A DNA stretch of 64,000 nt, from positions 124,001 through 188,000 of the forward strand of contig NZ_PVTF01000009.1 of the NCBI RefSeq assembly GCF_003002815.1. Reading direction: 5' to 3'. The notes under the pieces are model-generated. The model worked only from the letters and a program-made list of their open reading frames with translations, was not told the DNA's origin and did no database searches. Numbering within the stretch: position 1 is the first letter of the stretch; every line of letters begins with the position of its first letter. The stretch is from Umezawaea tangerina. GTDB lineage: Bacteria; Actinomycetota; Actinomycetes; Mycobacteriales; Pseudonocardiaceae. The translations under genes were made by a program, and so were the position numbers. Below are positions 24,045 through 32,702 of this stretch, piece after piece.

Positions 24045-24880
24045 TTCACCGCTCCCGCCGTCAACCCGCGTGTCAGAGTTCGTTGGAAGATGAGGAAGAA
24101 CGCGACGGCCGGGATGATGCCCAGCAGCGCCGACGCGCTGGTCGTCGTGGCGTCCATCAGCCGCTGGCCCTGCAGGACACCGAGTGCGACCGGGACGGTC
24201 TGGTTGTCCGCCGAGACGAGCAGCACCAGCGGGATGAAGAACTCGTTCCACGTCCAGATGAAGAAGAACACGAACAGCACGCCCAGCGTCGGCCTGCTGA
24301 TCGGCACCACGATCCGGACCAGGACCTGCCACTTGTTCGCACCGTCGATCCGGGCCGCCTCGAGGATCTCGCGCGGGAACGCGACGAAGGTGGACGACAG
24401 CAGGTAGGTGCCGAACGCGGCCTGGACGATCGTGAACACGATGACCACGCCGAGCCGGGTGTCGTACAGGTCGACCTGCTTGAACAGGTAGTAGAGCGGG
24501 TAGACCAGCGCCTCCTGCGGCAGCGTGTTGGCGATCAGGAACAGCACCAGCACCCAGAGCCGCCCCTTGATCCGGCCGATCCCCAACGCGTAGGCGTTCA
24601 GCACCGAGACCACGACCGCCAGCACCGCGACCGACCCGGCGATCAGGGCGCTGTTGACCAGCTTCCGGCCGAAGTCCACGCGCTGCCAGAAGTCGACGAT
24701 CCCCTGGATCCGCACCTCCTGGGGCAGCGACAGCGGCCCGTTGGCGGCGTAGTCCGCGGGCGCCTTGACCGCGTTCAGCACGACGATCGCGAACGGGACC
24801 AGCATGAGGCCCGCCAGCGCGACGAGCCCGATCAGCACCAGGTAGCGCCCCGGTTCGCGGCGCGCGTGCACGGTCGCCAT
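24041..24880 (-). CDS. ABC sugar transporter permease (MalG type)
   Basis: 279 residues from ATG 24880, which overlaps the preceding stop as TGATG. Six membrane segments are predicted by eye. The cytoplasmic EAA loop is EAARIDGANKWQVLVRIVVP, where the ATPase docks. Family CUT1 permease for oligosaccharides. It is the second permease of a transporter whose binding protein is encoded at 25830. No ATPase gene is present, so a shared MsiK-type ATPase elsewhere in the genome is likely. Confidence 0.92.
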   Translation of the reverse strand: MATVHARREPGRYLVLIGLVALAGLMLVPFAIVVLNAVKAPADYAANGPLSLPQEVRIQGIVDFWQRVDFGRKLVNSALIAGSVAVLAVVVSVLNAYALGIGRIKGRLWVLVLFLIANTLPQEALVYPLYYLFKQVDLYDTRLGVVIVFTIVQAAFGTYLLSSTFVAFPREILEAARIDGANKWQVLVRIVVPISRPTLGVLFVFFFIWTWNEFFIPLVLLVSADNQTVPVALGVLQGQRLMDATTTSASALLGIIPAVAFFLIFQRTLTRGLTAGAVK

Positions 24881-25833
24881 CAGCTGTCCTCCCTGCGGTT
24901 CTGCACGCGCAGGAAGAACGCGGTGAGCAGCAGGATCAGGACGGTGAGCACGGTGGCGACCGCCGCGCCGTACCCGACCCTGGTCCGCTCGAAGAAGTTC
25001 TGGAACGAGAAGTACGACGGCACGTTCGTCGCGCCAGCCGGACCGCCCCTGGTCAGCACGTAGATCGGCCCGAACACCTTGAGCGCCGCGATGGAGCACG
25101 TCAGCATCACCACGAACACCTCGGGGCGGATGCCGGGCACGGTCACGTGCCAGAACCGGCCCCACCACGAGGCGCCGTCCAGCTCGGCCGCCTCCAGCAG
25201 CGCCGGGTCGACCCGCTGCATGCCCGCCATGAAGATGACCACCGGGTAGCCGAGCTGGATCCACACCAGCACGCCCATCACGCTGTACAGCGCGATGTCC
25301 GGGTCGCCGAGCCAGTCCCGCGCCAGCGAGCCGAGCCCGACGGCGTCGAGGAACGCGTTGAGCGCGCCGCCCTTCGGGGCCAGGATCCAGCTCCACACGA
25401 TGCCCGCGACCGCGATCGGCAGCACCTGCGGCAGGTACACGCACGCCCGCAGGACGCTGGCCGTGCGCGGGCCGAACCGCTTGCCGACGAAGTCGAACAG
25501 CGCCGCGGCGACGACCAGCCCGGCGATCGTCGGCAGGATCGCCATGGCGACGACCAACCCGACGTTGTGCCGGAAGGAGGCCCAGAAGGCGCTGTCCGCG
25601 AACAGCTTCCGGTAGTTCTCCAACCCGATCCACACGGGATCGCCCACGCCGGACCAGCGGGTGAGGCTGATGCCGACGTTCATCGCGAACGGCACGACCA
25701 CCACGGCGAGCAGCAGGAGCGCGCCGGGGACCAGGAAGACCAGGTAGCCCCCGCGTCCGCCGCTCCGCCATGGCGGCGCGGACCGGGTGGGCTCCGCGGG
25801 GGACGGCCGGTCGACGGCCGGGGCGAGGCTCAT
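24880..25833 (-). CDS. ABC sugar transporter permease (MalF type)
   Basis: 317 residues from ATG 25833. An N-terminal proline-rich cytoplasmic tail precedes six membrane segments. The EAA loop reads EAAELDGASWWGRFWHVTVP. It pairs with the permease at 24041 to form the channel for a CUT1-type oligosaccharide importer. Its start overlaps the stop of the binding-protein gene by four bases. Confidence 0.92.
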   Translation of the reverse strand: MSLAPAVDRPSPAEPTRSAPPWRSGGRGGYLVFLVPGALLLLAVVVVPFAMNVGISLTRWSGVGDPVWIGLENYRKLFADSAFWASFRHNVGLVVAMAILPTIAGLVVAAALFDFVGKRFGPRTASVLRACVYLPQVLPIAVAGIVWSWILAPKGGALNAFLDAVGLGSLARDWLGDPDIALYSVMGVLVWIQLGYPVVIFMAGMQRVDPALLEAAELDGASWWGRFWHVTVPGIRPEVFVVMLTCSIAALKVFGPIYVLTRGGPAGATNVPSYFSFQNFFERTRVGYGAAVATVLTVLILLLTAFFLRVQNRREDS

Positions 25834-27113
25834 CCGCCGATGTTCGCGCGGTTTTCCGCGTACGGCTTCGCCAGTTCGTCGAGCACCTGGGAGGGGCTCG
25901 CGGTGCCGGTGATGAGCTTCTGCGTCGCGGACACCATCACGTCGTAGTAGCCGGGCGCGGGCCAGTCCGGGTAGTAGGCGAGCCCGTCGTTCTTGGCCAG
26001 GGTGTCGAAGTCGTCGTTCAGCGCCTTCGCCGCGGGGTCGGTGGACGGCGTGCCGCCGGGGGAGATCGGGATGCCCCCGGCCTCGCGGAGCACGTCCTGG
26101 ATCTCAGGGGACAGCGTGATGTCGATGAAGTCGTAGGCCAGGTCCTTGTTCTTCGACCCCGCCGGGACGACCCACTGGTTGCCGCTCGACCCGGCGTTCA
26201 GCTTGTTGCCCGGCCACAGGAACGAGCCCCACTGGAAGCCCGTGGCGCCCGCGGCCACGCGGCCCTGCCACCAGCTGCCGGACACCATGATCGGGAACTT
26301 GCCCTGGATGAACGACAGCCCCATGTCCTCGGCCTTGACGCCGCTGGCCTCCGGGCTGATGTACTTCTTCGCCACCCAGTCGGCGAACGTGGTCGCGCCG
26401 TAGGTCCAGGCGGCGTCGTGGAAGTCGACGTCACCGGTGTAGCGCTGGTAGCGGTCCACCCACGCGCGGTCGGCCTTGCTCAGCGCGAGCTGGTAGAGGA
26501 CCTGCTGGGCCGGGTACTCGCCGCCGCCGACGGCCAACGGGGTCACACCCGCCGCCACGAACGCGTCCATCGCGGCGGTGAACTCGGCGAACGTCTTCGG
26601 CACCGCGACGCCGCGCGCCGCGAACATGTCCTTGTTGTAGTAGACCGTGACGTACTCGGCGTAGTTGGGGATCCCGAACCACTTGCCCGACCCCATCACA
26701 CCCCGCTCGTCGTACTGCGAGGTCGTCTTCAGGTTGGGCGCCATGAGCTTGTCCCAGCCGCGGCCGGAGACCTGTTCGCTCAGGTCCGCGAGCAGCCCCT
26801 GCCTGGACAGCAGACCGGTGGTCGCGTTGCCCTTGTTGTACTCCAGGATGTCCGGCGCCTCGTTGGAGTTGAGCACCATCGGGGCGGTCTTCTGGATCTG
26901 CTCGAAGCCCTTCTCCTCGAACGCGACCTTCACTCCGGGGTGCTTCTCCTCGAACTTCGCGATGGCCGCGGCCCACGCCTTGCCCATCGCGCTGTCCGGG
27001 TCCTCGTAGTGCCAGAGCTTCAACGTCTTGGGGTCGGAGTCGCCGGAGGAGCCGCCGCACCCCGACACCGCCAACAGGGCGACGACCAGCGCCGCGAACA
27101 GTCGTGTGGACAT
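25830..27113 (-). CDS. ABC transporter sugar-binding lipoprotein
   Basis: 427 residues from ATG 27113 with GGAGGAA upstream. The lipobox is LLAVSGC, so Cys of SGCGGSSGD is lipidated and the protein is tethered to the outer membrane face. The body is a family-1 solute-binding protein (LKLWHYEDPDSAMGKAWAAA, then WVVPAGSKNKDLAYDFI). It captures oligosaccharides for the two permeases. It is the first gene of the operon that continues through GH31, GH3, GH35 and GH30, and a LacI-type operator lies 166 bases upstream of its start. Confidence 0.92.
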   Translation of the reverse strand: MSTRLFAALVVALLAVSGCGGSSGDSDPKTLKLWHYEDPDSAMGKAWAAAIAKFEEKHPGVKVAFEEKGFEQIQKTAPMVLNSNEAPDILEYNKGNATTGLLSRQGLLADLSEQVSGRGWDKLMAPNLKTTSQYDERGVMGSGKWFGIPNYAEYVTVYYNKDMFAARGVAVPKTFAEFTAAMDAFVAAGVTPLAVGGGEYPAQQVLYQLALSKADRAWVDRYQRYTGDVDFHDAAWTYGATTFADWVAKKYISPEASGVKAEDMGLSFIQGKFPIMVSGSWWQGRVAAGATGFQWGSFLWPGNKLNAGSSGNQWVVPAGSKNKDLAYDFIDITLSPEIQDVLREAGGIPISPGGTPSTDPAAKALNDDFDTLAKNDGLAYYPDWPAPGYYDVMVSATQKLITGTASPSQVLDELAKPYAENRANIGG

Positions 27114-27278
27114 CAGGCATTCCTCCCGAAGGACCGCAGTGTTCCGCGCGGCGGATTCCGATCCCGTGGTCGACGGGAATTGTTCTCGTGGCCGGAAACC
27201 GTTGCCCACAAAAGGGGAACGGGCGGTCGGGTCGACCGCCGTTCCGTTCGCGTGAATCGCTTTGGTGCCGCGCCACGA

Positions 27279-27292
27279 TGTTAGCGATAACA
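27279..27292. promoter_or_regulatory. LacI-type operator TGTTAGCGATAACA
   Basis: The 14-base site has perfect five-base arms TGTTA/TAACA around GCGA, the shape of LacI-family operators in actinobacteria. It lies in the 279-base leader between the hydroxyproline epimerase and the sugar-binding-protein gene. It differs from the TTGC-type operators of the LacI gene at 37819, so another regulator, outside the window, should bind it. Confidence 0.6.
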
Positions 27293-27392
27293 CCTGGTCG
27301 GTGGCGTTGTCGGCGCGGAAAAAGGCCGCCCGTGACCACAACCGGCCACGGCTCTTGGCGGACCCCTGGTTCCGGTGTAGGTCCGGTGAGGA

Positions 27393-28394
27393 CTAGAGGA
27401 CGAACCCCTCCGGGAACGGGTCGGTCGGGTCGAGCAGGTACTGGGCCATGCCGGTGATCCAGGCCCGCCCGGTGATCGTGGGCACGACCGCGTCCACGTC
27501 GCCGACGCGCTCGGCTCGGACCAGCCGGCCGGTGAACCTGGTGCCCAGCAACGACTCGTTCACGTGGTCGACGCCGAGCTCCAGCTCGCCGCGCGCGTGC
27601 AGCTGGGCGAGCCGGGCCGACGTACCGGTGCCGCAGGGCGAGCGGTCGAACCAGCCGGGGTGCACGACCATGGCGTTGCGCGAGTCGCTGCCCGCCTCGC
27701 CCGGCGCGGTGAGCTGGACGTGCTTGCAGCCGGAGATCGCCGGGTCGACGGGGTGCACGGGCCGGTCGGTCGCGTTGATGGCCGCCATGATGTCCAGCCC
27801 GACGGCCAGCATCCGGTCCTTCTCGGCGCGGTCGAACGGGATGCCGAGGTCCGCGATCGGCAGGATCGTGTAGAAGTTGCCGCCGAAGGCCATGTCGTAG
27901 CGCACCGGCCCGAGGCCCGGCACGTCCACCACGGCGTCCTGCCTGATGGCGAACGACGGCACGTTCTCGATGGTCACGGACTCCGCACGCCCGTCCCGCA
28001 CGACCACCCGCGCCTCGACGAGCCCGGCCGGGGTGTCCAAGCGCACGACCGTCTCCGGTTCGGTGACGGTGACCATGCCGGTCTCCACCAGCACGGTCAC
28101 CACGCCGATCGTGCCGTGCCCGCACATCGGCAGGCACCCGGACACCTCGATGTAGAGCACGCCCCAGTCCGCGTCCGGCCTGGTCGGCGGCTGCAGGATC
28201 GCCCCGCTCATCGCGGCGTGCCCGCGCGGCTCGTTGACCAGGAACCGGCGGAGGTGGTCCATGTTCTCGATGAAGTGCAGGCGCCGCCGCGCCATGGTGT
28301 CGCCGGGGACCACGCCGACCCCGCCGGTGATCACCCGCGTCGGCATGCCCTCGGTGTGCGAGTCGACGGCGGTCAACGTCCGGACCGAACGCAT
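27393..28394 (-). CDS. 4-hydroxyproline 2-epimerase (proline racemase family)
   Basis: 333 residues from ATG 28394, one base after the preceding stop. Both catalytic residues of the racemase fold are present: Cys91 in LPMCGHGT and Cys254 in DRSPCGTGTSA. Two Cys mark proline racemases and hydroxyproline epimerases; a Thr in the second place would mark a dehydratase. With the dehydrogenase and deaminase genes upstream, the reaction is trans-4-hydroxy-L-proline to cis-4-hydroxy-D-proline. It is the last gene of the operon starting near 32647. Confidence 0.9.
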   Translation of the reverse strand: MRSVRTLTAVDSHTEGMPTRVITGGVGVVPGDTMARRRLHFIENMDHLRRFLVNEPRGHAAMSGAILQPPTRPDADWGVLYIEVSGCLPMCGHGTIGVVTVLVETGMVTVTEPETVVRLDTPAGLVEARVVVRDGRAESVTIENVPSFAIRQDAVVDVPGLGPVRYDMAFGGNFYTILPIADLGIPFDRAEKDRMLAVGLDIMAAINATDRPVHPVDPAISGCKHVQLTAPGEAGSDSRNAMVVHPGWFDRSPCGTGTSARLAQLHARGELELGVDHVNESLLGTRFTGRLVRAERVGDVDAVVPTITGRAWITGMAQYLLDPTDPFPEGFVL

Positions 28395-28395
28395 G

Positions 28396-29304
28396 TCAGA
28401 CCCCCTTCAGGTGGTCGAAGGCGCGCCGCAGGTCGGCGTCGAGCACGTCGAGCTGAGCGGCGGACAGCGGCCCGCGGGGAGGCCTGCACGGTCCGCCGAA
28501 GCGCCCGGCCTGGTCCATGCCGCGCTTGATCGCCTGCACGAACTCGGTGCGCGAGTCCCAGCGGAACGCGGCCACCAGCGGCTCGTACAGCTCACGCGCC
28601 TCCTCGACCTGGCCGGTGGTCGCCAGCTCGTAGAGCCGCGCGGACTCGGCCGGGAAGACGTTCGGGAACCCGGCGAACCAGCCGGTCGCGCCCATCAGCA
28701 GCGACTCCACCACCACGTCGTCCGCGCCCGCCACCACGGTCAGCCCCGGTGCCCGTTCGCGGATCTCCAGCACCCGCCGCACGTCACCGGAGAACTCCTT
28801 GACCGCGACCACGTTGTCGATCGCGGCGATCTCGGTCAGCAGCTCCGGGGTGAGGTCGACCTTGGTGTCGAACGGGTTGTTGTAGACCATCACCGGCAGG
28901 CCGACGGACGCGACCTCGGTGAAGTGCGCGACGACCTCGCGGGCGTTGGCCCGGTACAGCGTGGGCGGCAGGCACAGCACGCCGTCCGCCCCGTCCTCGG
29001 CGGCCAGCTCGGCCCAGCGCCGCGCCTGGTGCGAGCCCGCCGCGTGCACCCCGACCACGACGGTCGCGTCACCGCCGACCGCGGCGATCGCGGTCCGGGC
29101 GACCTCCCGGCGTTCGGCGTCGGTGAGCGAGGAGTACTCGCCGAGCGAGCCGTTCGGGCCGACGCCGCGACAGCCGTTGTCGACCACCCACCGGCAGTGC
29201 TCGGCGTAGCGGTCCAGGTCCGGCCGCAGCCCCGCGGGCGCGCTCGGGTCCTCGATGTAGGGCAGGGCGGTCGCCACGATGACGCCGTCGAGACGTTCGG
29301 TCAC
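28396..29304 (-). CDS. DHDPS-family lyase, probable 1-pyrroline-4-hydroxy-2-carboxylate deaminase
   Basis: 302 residues from GTG 29304, a GTGA overlap with the previous stop. The (beta/alpha)8 aldolase fold shows the Schiff-base Lys169 in VVAVKEFSGD and Tyr141 in VMVYNNPFD, and the GPNGSLGEYSSLT segment near 50. The DapA family includes the deaminase that turns pyrroline-hydroxycarboxylate, the product of D-hydroxyproline oxidation, into 2-ketoglutarate semialdehyde and ammonia. The gene neighbourhood favours that role over lysine synthesis. Confidence 0.88.
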   Translation of the reverse strand: MTERLDGVIVATALPYIEDPSAPAGLRPDLDRYAEHCRWVVDNGCRGVGPNGSLGEYSSLTDAERREVARTAIAAVGGDATVVVGVHAAGSHQARRWAELAAEDGADGVLCLPPTLYRANAREVVAHFTEVASVGLPVMVYNNPFDTKVDLTPELLTEIAAIDNVVAVKEFSGDVRRVLEIRERAPGLTVVAGADDVVVESLLMGATGWFAGFPNVFPAESARLYELATTGQVEEARELYEPLVAAFRWDSRTEFVQAIKRGMDQAGRFGGPCRPPRGPLSAAQLDVLDADLRRAFDHLKGV

Positions 29305-30605
29305 AGGTCCTCCTCGGGCAGCAGGGGTGTGTCGGCGAGCTCGCCGAGCCGCAGCGGAGTGGCGAGCGGTCGGCGGTGGAAGGCGTCCGCGTCGGGCAGC
29401 GGGTGGCCGAGCCGGGCGGCGGCCAGGTCGGCGACCTCGCGGCCGCACACGCGGCCCTGGCACAGCCCGAGCCCGGCCCGACTGGCCAGCTTCAGGGTGC
29501 GCACGTCGGCCGCGCCCCGGTCGAGCGCCACGTCCAGGTCGTGCGCGGTGACCTCCTCGCACCGGCACACCACCGTGTCCGCCAGCAGCCAGCCGTGCCG
29601 TCCCCCGCCCACCGGGTGCGCGGCCACCAACGCCATCGCGAACCGCCTGCCCCGACGTACCGCGCGCATCGCCGCGATCGGCGGCTCGGGTGCGCGGGCC
29701 GCCGCCGAGCCCGCGACAGCGCCTTCGGCAGCCGCGAGGTCGGCGCCGCCGATGCCGGTGACCTCCCCCGCCGCGTACACGCCGGGGACCGAGGTCGCGC
29801 CGGTGGCGTCGACCGCGACGAACCCGTCCACCAGGCGGCAGCCGAGTCCCACGGCCAGCTCCAGGCGCGGGGTGAAGCCGTGGCCGACGCACACGGCGTC
29901 GACCGCGACCCGGCGGCGGGTGCCGTCGACGACCGACCAGTCCGGCCGCAGCCTGGCGACCGTGACCGCGGTGACCCGGTCGTCGCCGTGCGCCGCGACG
30001 ACCGCGGCACGGGTGCGGACCGGGATCCGGTGGCGTCCGAGCACGCCCGCGTACCGCGCCAGCTCGCCCAGCTTGCCGACGTTCGCCAGGGTGTGCGGAT
30101 ACCGCGCCCAAGTGCTGAAGGCGTTGGCCTCCAGCACTTCCAGGACCTGCGTACCGACCCGGACCAGCGACTCGGCGACCGGCAGCAGGAACGGGCCGGT
30201 GCCGGAGACGACGACCCGCGTGCCGACCGCGACACCCTGGCCCTTCGCCAACGCCTGCGCGGCGCCGGCGGTGTAGACGCCGGGGAGGTCCCAGCCGGGG
30301 AACGGGACGACGCGGTCGTGCGCGCCGGTCGCCAGCACGACGGCGTCGGCGTCGAGCACGTGCGGAGTCCGGTGTGGACTGTCCGCGGGACCGCGGCGGA
30401 CGTGCAACCGCAAGCCTTCCACCGCCCACACGGTGCTGCTCGCCAGGTGCCGCACGCGGGAGTCCACCCGCTGCGGGGTGCCCCGGTGGTACTGGCCGCC
30501 CGGCCACGGCTCGGAGTCGACGAGCACGACCTCCGCACCCGCCCGGACCGCGGCGTCGGCGGCGGCCAGCCCGGCGGGTCCGCCGCCGACCACGACTACC
30601 CTCAC
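29301..30605 (-). CDS. FAD/NAD-binding oxidoreductase with BFD-like [2Fe-2S] domain, D-hydroxyproline dehydrogenase subunit
   Basis: 434 residues from GTG 30605 (GTGA overlap). The N-terminal dinucleotide fold is VVVGGGPAGLAAADAAVRAG, a second one is VVVSGTGPFLLPVAESL, and the C-terminal part carries Cys residues in VVCRCEEVT and GLGLCQGRVCGRE, a BFD-type iron-sulfur site. This is the alpha-like subunit of heteromeric amino-acid dehydrogenases. It would pass electrons from the FAD subunit at 30856 to the respiratory chain, together with the small ferredoxin-like subunit at 30602. Confidence 0.88.
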   Translation of the reverse strand: MRVVVVGGGPAGLAAADAAVRAGAEVVLVDSEPWPGGQYHRGTPQRVDSRVRHLASSTVWAVEGLRLHVRRGPADSPHRTPHVLDADAVVLATGAHDRVVPFPGWDLPGVYTAGAAQALAKGQGVAVGTRVVVSGTGPFLLPVAESLVRVGTQVLEVLEANAFSTWARYPHTLANVGKLGELARYAGVLGRHRIPVRTRAAVVAAHGDDRVTAVTVARLRPDWSVVDGTRRRVAVDAVCVGHGFTPRLELAVGLGCRLVDGFVAVDATGATSVPGVYAAGEVTGIGGADLAAAEGAVAGSAAARAPEPPIAAMRAVRRGRRFAMALVAAHPVGGGRHGWLLADTVVCRCEEVTAHDLDVALDRGAADVRTLKLASRAGLGLCQGRVCGREVADLAAARLGHPLPDADAFHRRPLATPLRLGELADTPLLPEEDL

Positions 30606-30859
30606 GTCGGCAGCTCCGCCCCGTGCTGGGTGCGGACGACGTCGCCGTCCGCGGGATAGCGCAGGCACGCGCGGACGTCGGGCACGCCGTTGACCACGAC
30701 GAGGCAGTCGAAGCAGACCCCGATGCCGCAGAACACCCCGCGCGGGCGGTCCCCGTTCCTGGTGGTGCGCCACGAGGAACGGCCCGCCGCGATCAGGACG
30801 CCGGCGATCGTCCGGCCGGGTGGCACGTCGTGCGGTTCGCCGTCGACGGTGATCCTCAT
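30602..30859 (-). CDS. Small [2Fe-2S] subunit of the D-hydroxyproline dehydrogenase
   Basis: 85 residues with a ferredoxin-like fold: MRITVDGEPHDVPPGRTIAG followed by the Cys cluster CGIGVCFDCLVVVNG and a further Cys in VRACLRYP. Four Cys fit a plant-type [2Fe-2S] site. It overlaps both neighbours by four bases, which argues for equal amounts in one complex. It relays electrons between the two flavoprotein subunits. Confidence 0.88.
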   Translation of the reverse strand: MRITVDGEPHDVPPGRTIAGVLIAAGRSSWRTTRNGDRPRGVFCGIGVCFDCLVVVNGVPDVRACLRYPADGDVVRTQHGAELPT

Positions 30860-32007
30860 CCGAGCACCCCCGGTCGGTCCACTCGGAACGGTGTCGGGTC
30901 CAGGTGCGGCTCGGCGCCGGTGACCAGCTCGGTCAGCAGCCTACCGGTCGCGGCCGCCAGGCCGATGCCCGCGCCCTCGTGCCCGGTCGCGTGCCACAGC
31001 CCCGCGCACCGCGGGTCGGCGCCGACGACCGGCAGGTGGTCGGGCGCGTACGGGCGGAACCCGCCGTAGGCGCGCACGACCGGCACGTCGGCCAGTACCG
31101 GGAACAGCCCCACGGCCCGCCGGGCCAAGGCACGCAGCACCTCGACGCGGATCGAGTCGTCGAACCCGACCCGCTGCCTGCTCGACCCGATGAGCACCGT
31201 GCCCCCCGCCGTCGACTCGACCACCGTGGAGATCTGCAGGTCCGCGTCACCGCTGGCGACCGCGCCCACGTAGTCCGCGTCGTACACCTTGTGCCGCACG
31301 GTCGGCGGCAGCGCGGCGGTCACCAGGATCACGCCCCGGCGCGGCAGCACGGTGATCGGCGCGCCGAACGCGGCGGACACCTCGCCCGACCACGGGCCGC
31401 AGGCGTTGACCACGATGCCGCAGGGCACGTCTCCCCCGGCGGTGCGGACGGCGACCACCCGGTCGTCGCGGCGGCGCAGGCCGGTGGCCCGCACTCCGGG
31501 ACGCAGGGTGCCGCCGCGTCGGCGCACCGCCGCGAGCAGCGCCTTCGTCACCAGCACGGGTTGCAGCTGGGCGTCCTGCGGGTAGTGCACGGCCGCCACG
31601 ACCGCAGGGGTCAGGTGGGGTTCGCGCTCGTGCGCCTCGTCCGGGGTGACCACGCGCGCGTCCACGCCCTCGGGTCGTTGGTCCGCGGCGAACCCGAGCA
31701 ACGCCTTCGCCGCCTCGTCACCGGTCGCCACGACCAGGCCGCCCTTGGCGTCCCACTCCACGTCCACGCCCAGCTCGTCGAGCAGCGCGGGCCAGCGGCG
31801 CAGCGACGCCAGTGCGAGGTCGAGCTCGGGGCCGGGTCCCTTGTCGGACACCAGGACGTTGCCCTCACCGGCGGCGCTCGTGCCCGCGCCGAGCGGCCCC
31901 CGGTCGAGCACGGTCACCCCGGCGCCCGCGGCGCTCAACGCCTCGGCGCAGGCCGCGCCGATGACGCCGGAGCCGACCACGACCACGTCCGGGTACCGCA
32001 CTCGCAC
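30856..32007 (-). CDS. FAD-dependent D-amino-acid oxidoreductase, catalytic subunit of D-hydroxyproline dehydrogenase
   Basis: 383 residues. The DAO fold begins VVVVGSGVIGAACAEALSAA and ends with the second FAD segment GLWHATGHEGAGIGLAAATG. It oxidises cis-4-hydroxy-D-proline to the pyrroline. GTG 32007 and GTG 32001 are both possible starts. With the two iron-sulfur subunits downstream it matches the three-part dehydrogenase known from hydroxyproline-using bacteria. An 18-bp inverted repeat sits just before the start. Confidence 0.88.
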   Translation of the reverse strand: MRVRYPDVVVVGSGVIGAACAEALSAAGAGVTVLDRGPLGAGTSAAGEGNVLVSDKGPGPELDLALASLRRWPALLDELGVDVEWDAKGGLVVATGDEAAKALLGFAADQRPEGVDARVVTPDEAHEREPHLTPAVVAAVHYPQDAQLQPVLVTKALLAAVRRRGGTLRPGVRATGLRRRDDRVVAVRTAGGDVPCGIVVNACGPWSGEVSAAFGAPITVLPRRGVILVTAALPPTVRHKVYDADYVGAVASGDADLQISTVVESTAGGTVLIGSSRQRVGFDDSIRVEVLRALARRAVGLFPVLADVPVVRAYGGFRPYAPDHLPVVGADPRCAGLWHATGHEGAGIGLAAATGRLLTELVTGAEPHLDPTPFRVDRPGVLG

Positions 32008-32013
32008 TCCAAT

Positions 32014-32031
32014 CGTTCATTGAAGTGAACG
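32014..32031. promoter_or_regulatory. Inverted repeat CGTTCA...TGAACG before the hydroxyproline genes
   Basis: CGTTCA (32014-32019) and TGAACG (32026-32031) are perfect inverted arms with six bases between. The site lies seven bases before the dehydrogenase start and downstream of the XRE-cupin gene. It could be the operator for that regulator or an internal promoter element. Confidence 0.5.
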
Positions 32032-32062
32032 CTTCGAGCGTAGGCGCGGGTCCGGCGCGGGG

Positions 32063-32647
32063 TCAATCCCCGTGCGCGGCCCGTCCGGGGTGCGCACCGT
32101 CCGGATGTTCCAGCAGCAGGACCGACTCCACCGGGCCGCCGACGGTCTCGTAGGTGTGCGGGGTCTGGGCCGGGAAGCAGACGTAGTCGCCCGGTCCCAG
32201 CTCGTACGGCGCGGCCGGCGGGCCGACCCGGAGCACACCGGAGGTGACCAGCACGTGCTCGCGGCCGGGGTGGCCCGCCGAGTACTGGGTCTGCCCCGGT
32301 CGGACGCGCTGGTCGTAGACCTCGACGACGGTCTCGCCGATGGTCAGCCTGCGGACCATGCGCAGGTCGACGGCGTTGCTGGAGAGCACGTCCAGGTCGG
32401 CGGCGCGCACCAGCACGACCTCCGAGTCGACCGGCGCGGTGAGCAGATCGGACACCGGCACGCCGAGAGCGTTCGACAAACTGAACACCGTGTCGATGGT
32501 CGGGTTGCCCGTCCCCGACTCCAGCTGGGACAGCGTGCCCTTCGCGATGCCCGACCGCCGGGCCAGCTCGGACAGCGACAGACCGCCGTGCTCGCGCAGC
32601 GCGCGCAGGTTCGTCGCCAGCACCTGCCCGGCCTGCTCCCTGACCAC
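32063..32647 (-). CDS. XRE-family regulator with C-terminal cupin domain
   Basis: 194 residues from GTG 32647, chosen because GGGAGGA lies ten bases upstream; GTG 32662 is possible. HTH_3 at about 10-65: LATNLRALREHGGLSLSELARRSGIAKGTLSQLE (seen in parts). The cupin at about 110-185 includes HPGREHVLVTSG and ELGPGDYVCFPAQTPHTYE with the metal-type His residues. Such regulators sense small amino-acid or sugar ligands through the cupin. It lies directly before the hydroxyproline operon and is its likely regulator. Confidence 0.88.
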   Translation of the reverse strand: MVREQAGQVLATNLRALREHGGLSLSELARRSGIAKGTLSQLESGTGNPTIDTVFSLSNALGVPVSDLLTAPVDSEVVLVRAADLDVLSSNAVDLRMVRRLTIGETVVEVYDQRVRPGQTQYSAGHPGREHVLVTSGVLRVGPPAAPYELGPGDYVCFPAQTPHTYETVGGPVESVLLLEHPDGAHPGRAAHGD

Positions 32648-32702
32648 CCGGAGTCCTCCCACTCGGCCATCCCCGCCCGTCCGGCGAGCACGGTACCCGT
32701 GA

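Noticed and set aside
19642-24407. Two very long plus-strand open frames opposite the GH3 and GH31 genes
   Set aside because: Both lie antisense to genes with intact catalytic motifs; composition is that of antisense shadows in high-GC DNA.
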